A stretch of DNA of 64,000 nucleotides from Methanocorpusculum vombati (GCF_026891935.1 NZ_JAPTGC010000006.1:62001-126000); one strand, 5' to 3'. Counted from the first letter of the stretch, positions 26,801 to 34,558 are shown. Notes: a model not told the origin generated them from the letters alone. Made by a program: numbers and translations.

Positions 26801-27214
26801 GTCGCCCTCCTCACCGACCGCGGCCTCACGGTCTATGACGTTTCCCTCCGGCACTTCATCGGCGGCAAATGGGTAACACTCAGGACCCACTACCTCGGCG
26901 AAGAACGCGGCGCCGCAAACTACATCGCAGCGACGCAAACCTTCTCCCCGTTCGCCATCGTCTACGAAAAAGGCGGCGCAGAAATCATAGAATCTGCAAC
27001 CCCCGAACCAACCGCCGCACCTCCGGAAAGCACAGCCATCAGACCGGAACCCGCCGAAACCAAACCGGCCGGCACCATCACAGTCGTTCAGACATCTGAC
27101 GGAAACACCGGTGACCCGGCCTCCCTGCCAACCCTGACCCAGGCACCCGCACCGCTCTGCGGCGCACTCCTCGGCCTCCTTGCCGCAGGAGTCCTGCTGC
27201 GGAGAAAAGACTAA
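23816..27214 (+). CDS. Large secreted adhesin-like protein (GLUG motifs and Listeria/Bacteroides-type repeats)
   Basis: 1,132 residues. A signal peptide ends near residue 47 (CLLFAVFLLVCMLMTGAVSA). Residues about 120-350 carry five or six GLUG-type repeats of the form GGLxGY-xxS-ITNCYATG-V. Two Listeria/Bacteroides-type beta-grasp repeats follow at about 740-890, seen as YDGNGNTSGTV, GHTFNGWWNG and GYTFLGWYNE. A Pro-rich linker, a domain ending in FSPFAIVYEKGG, a T/P-rich stretch and a C-terminal hydrophobic segment with RRKD close the protein, resembling a surface-sorting or anchor signal. GGAGGGAG lies 8 nt before ATG 23816, supporting the start. Probably cell-surface exposed; ligand unknown. 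Confidence 0.85.
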   Translation: MMSRLFSIIRAADAGLRSLIPAGRSRMCLLFAVFLLVCMLMTGAVSAAGPSGNWTDPGNYDTSWAGSGDLENDPYLIETAKQLAGIAVQVNSGTTYGGKYFELNDDIDLSEHYWTPIGNTSATSFQGTFNGNDKNITNMNVTLSSAIVAGLFGRVEGATIKNVSVSGAVSATLTGAYSSAGGLAGYVSDSIITDCHAASTVTSSSPVDNIYLYIGGLVGSASDSTITNCHATGKVTATYTEEYFVCIGGLVGRNDNIIITANCYATGAVTATGFIDVNLGGLIGYSEGSNGIENCYATGDVTADGQYAGGLVGYIEGSITNCYATGKVIASTSYTGGLAGESESSVTNSVALNQWMNVSSDISYFGRFISGCPTMENIYAWRHMELNISGSISYPVSEPGGNNATNASTLMIWGNQSFYEGLGWTFGDGGNWTMSTDPDYRLPILAWQSGAAPAGADALHLNKTHEVYAISGNGGTIIPSGKLHYMDGKSVSFTITGTVGSFTDNGANIKPEITGTTYTIPDVDRDHRIVANMPEVGDAKIIPYNTTVANVTFTLNTSLAGATGAWVNLTNISNPADISSNQISDAIAAGTPTTVQLTDLIPGQSYQLNITPLNITLGGVPVIYTHGSSYTAPVPEIQFENATTGDPIGSLDILIGDAGVVIRANITNTTYGELKNETVSWMLQGNEFGKFNEDDKYPYNITLKATAAGTGDITVTVSGYEKKTLALTSSAPVTYYHVTYDGNGNTSGTVPIDTRGYASGEIVTVLDNTGNLGKTGHTFNGWWNGSALLHGGDKFTITRDTTLSANWTANKTIVTLENYTTPTSGTITFTYDELVSDITPKPTRNGYTFLGWYNETTGTNGTGTQIFDKDGKIQTVAGYANSTGHWKNDTRTITLYANWTSTPPVPPVPPVPPQPSGDSGDGYSTTTSGTVSGTGKVTFGTVTGITGVSFAPGTTGTVILDSDPAGVTPPPDSYIVIDITGPAFEGYAQIEFSVPVALLTDRGLTVYDVSLRHFIGGKWVTLRTHYLGEERGAANYIAATQTFSPFAIVYEKGGAEIIESATPEPTAAPPESTAIRPEPAETKPAGTITVVQTSDGNTGDPASLPTLTQAPAPLCGALLGLLAAGVLLRRKD

Positions 27215-27235
27215 GAAGAGACAAACATCTCTTCT
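27214..27235 (+). terminator. Hairpin at the adhesin stop codon
   Basis: AGAAGAGA (27214-27221) and TCTCTTCT (27228-27235) are perfect inverted copies around a 6-nt loop, starting on the last base of the stop codon. Confidence 0.6.
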
Positions 27236-27521
27236 CCATCTCTCCTGGCCCCTCCGGCGGCACAGGACACCTTTCTCAGCCGCAGACAACTGATGACAAA
27301 GCACCTCCGGGATCCTCAAAAAAAATCGTAAACTCATGAATCCCGGAAAACCCGACCGGCCGCAACCAGTTCCGCTCCCACGCAGAATGGTATCCGCTAA
27401 CGGCGGGGACCGTAGCATCCGGCCGGTTGCCCCGCATCATCGCAAAGAAAGGTGTCCGCCGACACCGGTGAACAAACCGGTCAGAATCGAAAAACGCTGC
27501 ACACCCGCACAAACAACGCAA

Positions 27522-27570
27522 GAGCGGAATGACATTTCCGCTCCCTCCGGCACAGGTCTTATCCCTGTGC
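27522..27570. ncRNA. Two adjacent perfect hairpins (possible structured RNA)
   Basis: Stem 1: GAGCGGAA/TTCCGCTC, 27522-27529 with 27536-27543. Stem 2: GCACAGG/CCTGTGC, 27550-27556 with 27564-27570. They are separated by 6 nt. Neither is followed by a T tract. Could be a 5' leader element for the small ORF at 27688 or 3' structure; strand unknown. Confidence 0.35.
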
Positions 27571-27687
27571 ACTCTACAGACATTCATTTCCTTGTACGGC
27601 CGCAGCGGCGAAAATTCTGAAAAAAAACGGAATGCATGCAGGAGAAAACCTCTCTTGCATCACTCCGGAAAAAACAGGGAACCTATC

Positions 27688-27777
27688 ATGATTAAAATCA
27701 AAGGAATCATCGCACTCATCAGTATCTTCCTTCTTTTTCTCTGCTTCTCCATCCTCCTCCTCCTCCTCATGCACTGA
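27688..27777 (+). CDS. Possible 29-residue hydrophobic peptide
   Basis: The frame encodes MIKIKGIIALISIFLLFLCF followed by a short Leu run and MH. It is a near-pure membrane helix with two N-terminal Lys. AGGGAA lies about 8 nt upstream. Size and composition resemble type I toxin peptides of bacteria, but no antisense gene is evident and it may be chance. Confidence 0.3.
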   Translation: MIKIKGIIALISIFLLFLCFSILLLLLMH

Positions 27778-28066
27778 AGCACAGCAGAAAAAGAACCCGC
27801 ATCCGGTAAAACCAGCAGGGGACCCCATCGGGATCGGGTTTTCTCTCCTCTCGCACACGGATCCCCGCAAAGATGCAAAAACCATTCGCCCCTCGCAAAA
27901 ACGGAGATACCGGGGAAAGCAGCATCGCAAAACCCCGCACACCATTGACCGGAACCGTGGCTTCCTCTCATTCTCTTTCAAACCGCAGACTGCAACACAC
28001 AAAAAAGCCGCCATCACCCCGTACAGCCCGCAAACATTTTTTCAAAAAAACCGGTGACCGAGACGG

Positions 28067-28074
28067 TTATATTA
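28067..28074 (+). promoter_or_regulatory. TATA box for glyA
   Basis: TTATATTA centred 26 nt before the ATG at 28096, which predicts a leaderless transcript beginning at that ATG. Confidence 0.6.
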
Positions 28075-28095
28075 TCCCATCGCCAATAATGGGAT

Positions 28096-29370
28096 ATGTC
28101 ATTTCTCGCCCAGACAACAGATATGTCGTTTTTGCGGCAGTTTGATCCGGAAATCACTGATCTCATCAACAAAGAGTACAAGCGTCAGGTCGAAGGACTC
28201 GAACTGATCGCCTCCGAAAACGTCGTTGCCCGCGAAGTCATGGAAGCCATGGGGACCATTCTCACCAATAAATATGCAGAAGGATATCCCGGCAAACGCT
28301 ACTACGGCGGCTGCGAATTCCACGACCAGATCGAAAACATCGCCCGCGACCGGCTCTGCCGGCTCTTCGGTGCCGAACACGCAAACGTCCAGCCGCACTC
28401 CGGCAGTCAGGCAAACGAGGCAGTATACCTCTCCTTCCTCAAACCCGGCGACAAAATCCTCAGCCAGAGCCTCAACAACGGCGGTCACCTCTCCCACGGC
28501 GACCCGGCCAACATCTCCGGCAAGTACTACGACGTCACCGCCTACGGCGTGAACCTTGACACCGAACTCCTGGACTATGCAGAAATCGAAGCACTCGCCC
28601 GTAAAACCCGGCCTGATTTAATCGTCTGCGGCGCATCCTCCTACCCCAGAGAAATTGACTTCAAAGCCTTTGCCGAAATAGCCGAGGATGTCGGTGCACG
28701 TTCCATGGCCGACATCGCCCACATCTCCGGCCTCTGCTGCACCGGCCTGCACAACTCCCCGGTTGGCGTCACCACCTACGTCACCTCCACCACGCACAAA
28801 ACCCTCCGCGGCCCGCGCGGCGGTGTAATCATGTGCGGCAAAGAGTACGCAAACGCGATAGACAAAGCAGTCTTCCCCGGCATGCAGGGCGGCCCCCTCA
28901 TGCACGTCATCGCCGCAAAGGCTGTCTGCTTCCGCGAAGCCCTCAGCAGCGAGTACAAAGACTACGCAAAGCAGGTCGTCAAAAACTGCAAAGTGCTCGC
29001 CCAGACCCTGATGGACAATGGATTCCGTCTCGTCACCGGCGGAACCGACAACCACCTCTGTCTCCTCGATCTCTCGGAACAGGGAATCTCCGGTCAGCAG
29101 GCAGAGGTTGCCCTCGGCAAAGCCGGCATCACGGTAAACAAAAACACCATCCCGCGCCAGCACCTCTCACCCTTTGAAACCTCCGGCCTGCGCCTCGGAA
29201 CACCGACCATCACCACGCGCGGCATGAAAGAAGAGGAGTGCAAACAGGTGGGAGAGTGGATCTCCCGCGTGCTCCATCACATCGATGACGCCGGCCTGAT
29301 TGCCGAGACCAAGGAAGAAGTTACCACCTTCTGCCTGCGCTATCCGCTCTACCCGGAGATTCGGGAGTAA
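28096..29370 (+). CDS. glyA: Serine hydroxymethyltransferase
   Basis: PLP enzyme interconverting serine and glycine, using tetrahydromethanopterin or tetrahydrofolate as one-carbon acceptor. Motifs: [31 protein letters not shown], the PLP-lysine motif [11 protein letters not shown], and [12 protein letters not shown]. 424 residues from ATG 28096; an internal ATG at 28123 in a similar context (MSFLRQF repeating MSFLAQ) is an alternative. The promoter position favours 28096. The next gene, a DHPS-like protein, follows after 20 nt and may work in the same one-carbon metabolism. Confidence 0.95.
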   Translation: MSFLAQTTDMSFLRQFDPEITDLINKEYKRQVEGLELIASENVVAREVMEAMGTILTNKYAEGYPGKRYYGGCEFHDQIENIARDRLCRLFGAEHANVQPHSGSQANEAVYLSFLKPGDKILSQSLNNGGHLSHGDPANISGKYYDVTAYGVNLDTELLDYAEIEALARKTRPDLIVCGASSYPREIDFKAFAEIAEDVGARSMADIAHISGLCCTGLHNSPVGVTTYVTSTTHKTLRGPRGGVIMCGKEYANAIDKAVFPGMQGGPLMHVIAAKAVCFREALSSEYKDYAKQVVKNCKVLAQTLMDNGFRLVTGGTDNHLCLLDLSEQGISGQQAEVALGKAGITVNKNTIPRQHLSPFETSGLRLGTPTITTRGMKEEECKQVGEWISRVLHHIDDAGLIAETKEEVTTFCLRYPLYPEIRE

Positions 29371-29390
29371 AGGCACGCAGGCGATCTGAA

Positions 29391-30194
29391 ATGGAAATCA
29401 GGATTAAAAATATCCGCATCGGAGGGGAAACCTCCCCGAAAATCATGGGAGTTCTGAACATCAGTCCCGAATCCTTTTTTTCGGACTCGTTCACCCCCTG
29501 TGATCAGGTTGTTACCCGTGTGGAAGAAATGATCCGCGAAGGAGCGGATATCATCGACCTCGGTGCCCGCAGTACCGCGCTCAACGCCCCGCCGCTGACG
29601 GTTGCGGACGAACGGGAACGGGTACTTACCGCAATGAAAGAACTTGACGGATACGGTGCAGTTCTGTCGCTTGACACCATGCATCCCGAAGTACTGGACG
29701 CCGCCCTGCACTATGATCTCGCCGCCATCAACGACATCAACGGTCTTGGAAATCCGGAATATGCAAAACTCGCCGCAGACTCCGGCCTGCCGGTGATTGC
29801 AATGGCAGCACACCGGCTCCCCGGCGACCCGTTGGACCTGGCAGGAACGCATGCTGCACTGCAGGAAATACTTGACCGTGCCGGGAAGTACGGCATTTGC
29901 AATCTTATTCTCGATCCGGGCATCGGTAAATGGGTTTCCGATCGGCCGCTTGCCGCGGACTGGGACCTCTGCCGGCAGTTCTCCGGACTGAAGCAGTATA
30001 ACTGCCCGCTGCTCGCCGCAGTTTCCCGCAAAACATTCATCGGCGATTGTATTGGAAAACCGGCGCATGAACGTCTCTACGGAACACTCGGGGTGCTGTT
30101 CTACCTACTGGAGAACGGTGCGGATATTGTCCGCGTGCATGATGTGGGTGCGTCGCGGGATATTGTCCGGGTCTTTGAACAGCTCTGCCGGTAA
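29391..30194 (+). CDS. Dihydropteroate synthase-like TIM-barrel protein
   Basis: 267 residues. Family motifs are recognisable but altered: MGVLNISPESFF for the usual GILNVTPDSF, DIIDLGARST for DIIDVGGEST, LSLDTMHPEV, AINDINGL, LDPGIGKW, AVSRKTFIG, and IVRVHDV at the end. DHPS joins a pterin to p-aminobenzoate; methanogens make tetrahydromethanopterin by a different condensation, so the true substrate is unclear. It follows glyA by 20 nt. Confidence 0.8.
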   Translation: MEIRIKNIRIGGETSPKIMGVLNISPESFFSDSFTPCDQVVTRVEEMIREGADIIDLGARSTALNAPPLTVADERERVLTAMKELDGYGAVLSLDTMHPEVLDAALHYDLAAINDINGLGNPEYAKLAADSGLPVIAMAAHRLPGDPLDLAGTHAALQEILDRAGKYGICNLILDPGIGKWVSDRPLAADWDLCRQFSGLKQYNCPLLAAVSRKTFIGDCIGKPAHERLYGTLGVLFYLLENGADIVRVHDVGASRDIVRVFEQLCR

Positions 30195-30244
30195 CGCGGA
30201 GCCGAAAACTCCTATTTTTCAACCGCCCATATACTTACCCATAC

Positions 30245-30784
30245 ATGGTGCGGACATTTATTGCAGTGGAACCGTCGGACGAAATCAAAGCCGCTCTTGC
30301 TGCCGCAGGACACAGCCTGCAGGGCACACCGGCACGGATAACTGCGGTGCAGGCTCCACTGATGCATATCACGCTCAGGTTCCTTGGCGAAGTATCCGAA
30401 TCACAGATTCCCCCGATCACCGCGGCCTTACAGGGCATTCGTGCATCCCCCTATCAGATAACCGTCTCCGGTGCAGGAGTATTCGGCAGACCGCCGCGTG
30501 TCATTAAGGCTGAGATCGCAGACGACGGCGCGACCGCAGACCTTGCACGGCAGATTGATGCACTTCTGCTGCCTCTGGGTATTGCAAAAGATCCAAAACC
30601 CTTCTCCCCGCACCTGACCATTGCCCGTGTCCGGGACTACTCGCCTGCGCTTCTTCCCAGGATTGCCGCGCTGAAACAGCAGCCGTCCTTTGGCACCTGC
30701 ACGATTGGTGAGGTGGTGTTCAAAAAGAGTACATTAACCCCGTCGGGACCCATATATGAAACAATTGCAGGAGTGAAGCTGTGA
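30245..30784 (+). CDS. thpR: RNA 2',3'-cyclic phosphodiesterase (2H family)
   Basis: 179 residues with the two catalytic HxT motifs HITLRFLG and HLTIARV of the LigT/ThpR family, which opens 2',3'-cyclic phosphates on RNA. FIAVEPSDEIK at the start is typical. Its last codon overlaps the GTG start of cca (GTGA), a gene pair common in archaea and consistent with tRNA end processing. Confidence 0.92.
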   Translation: MVRTFIAVEPSDEIKAALAAAGHSLQGTPARITAVQAPLMHITLRFLGEVSESQIPPITAALQGIRASPYQITVSGAGVFGRPPRVIKAEIADDGATADLARQIDALLLPLGIAKDPKPFSPHLTIARVRDYSPALLPRIAALKQQPSFGTCTIGEVVFKKSTLTPSGPIYETIAGVKL

Positions 30785-32184
30785 CCAGAAATCCAATCGA
30801 AGCGGAGGTCTTAGCCCGCGTGCTCCCTACCGATGCCGAGCGCGCCGCAGCGCAGGAGATGGGAGAAAAACTCATCGCAGCAGTCTATGAAGCGGCAGGT
30901 GTCCCCGCGATGATGACCGGCTCGGTTGCCCGCGGTACCTGGGTAAAAGGCGACAAAGACATCGACATCTTCATGCTGTTCCCGCCGGAACTGCCCCGCG
31001 AGGAGCTGCAGGAGAAAGGACTTGCCGCAGCGTATGCGGTGGTGGAAAAGTTCTCCGGAACCGCGGAGGAAAAGTATGCCGAGCATCCGTATCTGAACGC
31101 GGTGATTGAGGGGTTCGATGTGGACCTTGTCCCCTGCTACCATGTTGCCTCAACCGCCGAGATGAAATGCGCTGTTGACCGCACACCATTCCACACCCGC
31201 TACCTTCTTCCCAAGATCGCCCCCCTCCGCGAGGATGTGCTTCTGCTCAAACAGTTTGCCAAAGGCGGAGGCGTCTACGGTTCGGATCATATGACAGGCG
31301 GATTTTCCGGGTATCTCTGCGAACTGCTGATTCTTGCGTACGGAGGATTTTCCGAATTCATGCAGGCGGCATCCGAATTCCGTTACGGTGAAGTCATCGA
31401 TATTGAAGGATATTATCCCGACAAAAAGACCGTCCGGAAAAAGTTCTCCGAACCGCTGGTGGTGATCGATCCAACTGATAAGGACCGCAACGTTGCCGCC
31501 GCCCTTACCCCGACGCGGTTTGCGGAGTTCATGGAACTGGCGCGTGACTACTGTGCAGAACCAAGTCCGGTCTATTTCATTGCCGATTCTCCAACGCAGA
31601 TGGGCAGATCCGAGTTTGCCGCTGTTTTGCAGCAGCGGGGAACCGCAATGCTTGCCATACGACTGAAAACACCCCCCTATGTTGCCGATACGGTCGTTCC
31701 GCAGCTGCGCAAGAGTATGGAATCGGTTCGATCCATGCTGGTCGCCGAAGAATTCCAGATTCACCGCGCCGAAGTTTCGATGGGAGCGGAAAACTCGCTG
31801 ATTCTTTTTGAACTGCTCGTGGACCGGCTGCCGGAGATCGTTGTCCGCGCCGGTCCGCCGGTATGGAATCACGAAAATGCCGACCGGTTCGTGGACAAGT
31901 ATCTGCTGCAGGAAGAGTTTGCCGGTCCCTGGATTGAGGAGGACCGCTACTACACCGAGGTCCGCCGCAAGTACACGACCGCTGCATCACTGCTTGCAGA
32001 TTCGGCGAAGATTCTCTCCGGCTCTCTGGGAAAACATGTTCGTCAGGTGATGGAGGAATCGGGATATGAGGTACTGTCCGGAACGGATGTATGGTCGGCG
32101 GAGTTTTCCTTCTTCCTCTCCGCGTTCTTCGCCCGGTCGTCGCATGCGATTCGGAAACTGCGCGGAATCCGGCAGGAAAGGTAA
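30781..32184 (+). CDS. cca: CCA-adding enzyme, archaeal class I
   Basis: 467 residues beginning with GTG. The nucleotidyltransferase signature is TGSVARGTW followed by DKDIDIFMLF, with a third Asp in FDVDLVPCY; HTRYLLPKI and the KQFAKGGGVYGSDHMTGGFSGYL segment (given here in parts: KGGGVYGSD and GGFSGYLCELL) are typical of the archaeal enzyme. Adds or repairs the 3' CCA of tRNA. The tRNA-Gly gene in this window lacks encoded CCA, in keeping with this need. Convergent with the next gene, 16 nt apart. Confidence 0.95.
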   Translation: MTRNPIEAEVLARVLPTDAERAAAQEMGEKLIAAVYEAAGVPAMMTGSVARGTWVKGDKDIDIFMLFPPELPREELQEKGLAAAYAVVEKFSGTAEEKYAEHPYLNAVIEGFDVDLVPCYHVASTAEMKCAVDRTPFHTRYLLPKIAPLREDVLLLKQFAKGGGVYGSDHMTGGFSGYLCELLILAYGGFSEFMQAASEFRYGEVIDIEGYYPDKKTVRKKFSEPLVVIDPTDKDRNVAAALTPTRFAEFMELARDYCAEPSPVYFIADSPTQMGRSEFAAVLQQRGTAMLAIRLKTPPYVADTVVPQLRKSMESVRSMLVAEEFQIHRAEVSMGAENSLILFELLVDRLPEIVVRAGPPVWNHENADRFVDKYLLQEEFAGPWIEEDRYYTEVRRKYTTAASLLADSAKILSGSLGKHVRQVMEESGYEVLSGTDVWSAEFSFFLSAFFARSSHAIRKLRGIRQER

Positions 32185-32200
32185 CCAAAATAAAAAAAAG

Positions 32201-32605
32201 TTATGCGATCTTCGAACCTGCTGCCGGTCCCGGCATGCAGGTGTAGATCTCTTTTACCACAAGTTTCAGCAGTTCTTTTTTGGGGAGTCCCGGCTTTTTT
32301 GCCTCCATCATCGCCATCATCTTCGCGTGTTCGGGTGTACCGGACTCGAGGGTTGCGTATCCTTTGAGCTGGATACAGTTGCCAATCTCACGGCTCCAGA
32401 CAAGGAGTGCTGCCTGTGGGTTTTCCCGTACGTTTGCTGCGGTCTTGTTCATGAAGTTGTTTGCGATCCAGATGGTATCATCGTCCATTACCCACAGACC
32501 TCCCATCGGTGCGGCATTGGGTACTCCGGACTTTGATGCGGTGATCAGGTGACAGACCCCTACTTTTTCGATCTGCCCTTTTATCTCTTCAGTAATCAGT
32601 ACCAT
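32201..32605 (-). CDS. Pyridoxamine 5'-phosphate oxidase-fold flavin-binding protein
   Basis: 134 residues from ATG 32605. The split-barrel FMN-binding pattern is seen in HLITASKSGVPNAAPMGGLWV, written as two strands, then DDTIWIANNFMNKTAANVRENP and ALLVWS. Small members of this family bind FMN or F420. The upstream GGAGAG and a TATA-like element (minus-strand TGTATATT near 32648) support the start. Function unknown. Confidence 0.75.
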   Translation of the reverse strand: MVLITEEIKGQIEKVGVCHLITASKSGVPNAAPMGGLWVMDDDTIWIANNFMNKTAANVRENPQAALLVWSREIGNCIQLKGYATLESGTPEHAKMMAMMEAKKPGLPKKELLKLVVKEIYTCMPGPAAGSKIA

Positions 32606-32684
32606 GTGTGTATCTGTGCACTCTCCGCATGTCAACTTTGCGGAAATATACAATCCCGAAAAAACAGTCTATCTGCGCATGTCG

Positions 32685-32756
32685 GTGTTCCCGGAACAGT
32701 TCCCGGGAACACGGGTCATGGTGCCTGTGGCAGGCTCGATATCCGTATCGGATATC
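32685..32756. ncRNA. Three consecutive perfect hairpins (possible structured RNA or terminator array)
   Basis: Stem 1: GTGTTCCCGG/CCGGGAACAC (32685-32694, 32703-32712). Stem 2: GCCTG/CAGGC (32723-32727, 32731-32735). Stem 3: GATATCCG/CGGATATC (32738-32745, 32749-32756). Only 2-10 nt separate them. They lie between the 31-residue ORF and the flavin protein, upstream of the latter's TATA box. Confidence 0.45.
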
Positions 32757-32818
32757 CGGGGGTGTCACACAGTTGTTCACAAACTCATCTGTTCATTAAA
32801 CCAGTACACGGCAGGAAG

Positions 32819-32914
32819 TTAGTTCTTCTTTGCGTGCTTGCCGGTTGCCTTCGGTGCTTCGACTTTTGCGTCTGCAACCGGAGCTGCTGCCTTTTTTGCC
32901 TCTTTGTGTGACAT
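32819..32914 (-). CDS. 31-residue Lys/Ala-rich small protein
   Basis: The frame from ATG 32914 encodes MSHKEAKKAAAPVADAKVEA and a basic tail ending GKHAKKN. A TATA-like TTTATACA (minus strand, 32937-32944) is centred 26 nt upstream of the ATG, exactly the spacing expected for a leaderless mRNA. Low-complexity, basic, no membrane segment. It could be a small nucleic-acid-binding peptide. The promoter spacing is the main support. Confidence 0.5.
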   Translation of the reverse strand: MSHKEAKKAAAPVADAKVEAPKATGKHAKKN

Positions 32915-32936
32915 AAATCTACATGTGCTTTTGGGG

Positions 32937-32944
32937 TGTATAAA
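32937..32944 (-). promoter_or_regulatory. TATA box for the 31-residue ORF
   Basis: TTTATACA on the minus strand, centre 26-27 nt before ATG 32914. Confidence 0.5.
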
Positions 32945-33129
32945 GCTGTTTGTCGGGGCACGGAAAAATCGGCATACTGCTGCCTGTTTTGAAAATAACG
33001 AGAATTTGTTCCGCAAATCTATCCCGTATAATCCCCGGATTTACCCTCGCGCACCGATCATGTACAGCCGCGGCATATTTTCCGGTATTTTTCTGACAGA
33101 TGCGGCACACCGCAAAAAAGAGAGGAGAG

Positions 33130-33588
33130 TCAGACGAAATAGGTTGACTCAAGACTTCCGTAGGCAATGGTGTTTCCATCGCGGAGTGATTCGATCACAT
33201 CGTCCATTTTTGCATCCGCAGAGATTGCAATCGGCTCCGCACGACCGAAAACCTGGAACAGCATCCGTTCCTGACTGCCGAGTTTTGGCTCCGGACCGTG
33301 CCAGCCGTGTTCCCCGAAATCATTGATGCCCTGAACTGCGGGGAACGGAAATCCCGGTACCGGACCATGCTCGTATCCCGGCGGAATGTACCCTACCGAG
33401 GGAATGTTCCAGATTGACCAGATACACTGCATCTTTCCGTCGCCGGATTTGTTCTGTACAATTACTGCGATATATTTTACCTCTGCGGGTACACCGGTCA
33501 GTTCGATCTTCGGTGAGATGTTGCCGCCGGAAAACGTACTTGAAGGGGTAATACCGTTTGCTCCGAGGTGGATGGTTATCTGTTGCAT
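33130..33588 (-). CDS. PEBP/YbhB-YbcL family protein
   Basis: 152 residues. Phosphatidylethanolamine-binding-protein fold features: FSGGNISPKIELTGVP, CIWSIWNIP, a Pro/Gly loop PPGYEHGPVPG, DFGEHGWHGPEP and HRY-like end FQVFGRAEPI. Cytoplasmic, no signal peptide. AGGAGAG lies about 10 nt before ATG 33588, which favours it over the GTG at 33597. Molecular role of archaeal members is unknown. Confidence 0.85.
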   Translation of the reverse strand: MQQITIHLGANGITPSSTFSGGNISPKIELTGVPAEVKYIAVIVQNKSGDGKMQCIWSIWNIPSVGYIPPGYEHGPVPGFPFPAVQGINDFGEHGWHGPEPKLGSQERMLFQVFGRAEPIAISADAKMDDVIESLRDGNTIAYGSLESTYFV

Positions 33589-33691
33589 ACAATACACTCT
33601 CCTGAAAACCTAATAGAAGTATAGATTGGGGAAAAACTCCTCTTGTCCCAAATCCCCAGCAATAAATAGCAGGAGAGGCAACAGAAATCGT

Positions 33692-34558
33692 ATGGACGAA
33701 CTGACCATCTACACCGACGGTGCAAGCCGCGGAAACCCGGGAGAAGCAGCGGCTGCATGGCTGATTCTTCGGGGATGCGAGGTGCTGGAGTCCGAAGTGC
33801 GGGTTCTCGGGGTGCAGACCAACAACACTGCCGAGTACACGGCACTTCTGGGAGCTCTCGCCGCCGCAAAAAAGTACTGTGATCCGGCATCCGCAACACT
33901 CACTGTCTTCTCGGACAGTGAACTGATGATCTCACAGATGATCGGAACGTATGCGATGCGCTCAAAAACCCTCAGACCTCTCTATGACGAAGCAGTACAG
34001 GCCGCATCCGTCTACGCAGAGGTGGTGTATGTGCATGTTCCGCGGGAAAATGCGTACATCGGATCCTGCGACTGGCTGTGCAACAACGCGCTTGACACGC
34101 TTGCAGCAGAAAAAAATGCCGCGAAACATCAGAAACGCTGCGGCCCCATTGAATGCAGACCTATCGGTATTGTTCACTCACCTTTTTCCGAACGAAAGGA
34201 TGCCCCTCATCAGGGAAGACATACGGACAAACTCAGCACAATTGAGATATACCCCGAGTATTCCGACGGACTTCTGGGGCTGTCTGAAGGCGATCCGGTA
34301 TTCATTCTCTGCTGGTTTGATCGATCCGAACGCGACATTCTGCAGGTTGTTCCCCACGGAGGGCGCCGGGAACTGACCGGTGTATTTGCAACCCGTGCGC
34401 CGGTTCGGCCTAATCCGATCTCTCTGACGCTGGTAACGATCGTTTCCGTCACCCAAACCCGCATCACGGTGCGGGGTCTTGAGGCTATTGATGAAACGCC
34501 GGTATTGGACATAAAACCCTATTACGAAGGAATTGATGTCCCGGATACCCGCGGGTGA
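33692..34558 (+). CDS. Fusion protein: RNase HI domain + TrmO (tRNA m6t6A37 methyltransferase) domain
   Basis: 288 residues in one uninterrupted frame. Residues 1-140 are an RNase HI: YTDGASRGNPG (Asp9), NNTAEYTALL (Glu48), FSDSELM (Asp75) and a final Asp127 in GSCDWLCNNAL, so the acidic active site is complete. Residues about 153-280 are a TsaA/TrmO domain: RPIGIVHSPFSERKDAPHQG (20 residues), EIYPEYSDGL, HGGRRELTGVFATRAPVRPN and NPISLT, typical for N6-methylation of t6A37 in tRNA-Thr. No Met occurs in the linker, so separate translation is unlikely. AGGAGAGG lies upstream of ATG 33692. The fusion is unusual. Confidence 0.85.
   Translation: MDELTIYTDGASRGNPGEAAAAWLILRGCEVLESEVRVLGVQTNNTAEYTALLGALAAAKKYCDPASATLTVFSDSELMISQMIGTYAMRSKTLRPLYDEAVQAASVYAEVVYVHVPRENAYIGSCDWLCNNALDTLAAEKNAAKHQKRCGPIECRPIGIVHSPFSERKDAPHQGRHTDKLSTIEIYPEYSDGLLGLSEGDPVFILCWFDRSERDILQVVPHGGRRELTGVFATRAPVRPNPISLTLVTIVSVTQTRITVRGLEAIDETPVLDIKPYYEGIDVPDTRG

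Larger units (their letters stand above)
27215..28095. other. Gene-poor segment downstream of the adhesin
   Basis: About 0.9 kb without a long gene I can support. Contents: the adhesin terminator, two adjacent GC-rich hairpins at 27522-27543 and 27550-27570, an imperfect one near 27634-27660, a possible 29-residue hydrophobic peptide at 27688-27777, and the glyA promoter at 28067. A 147-codon frame on the minus strand is Cys-rich and Glu-run-containing and looks like chance. Confidence 0.6.

Noticed and set aside
27574-28017. 147-codon minus-strand frame downstream of the adhesin
   Set aside because: Contains runs of Glu and many Cys/Phe from pyrimidine-rich DNA; no start signal or domain.
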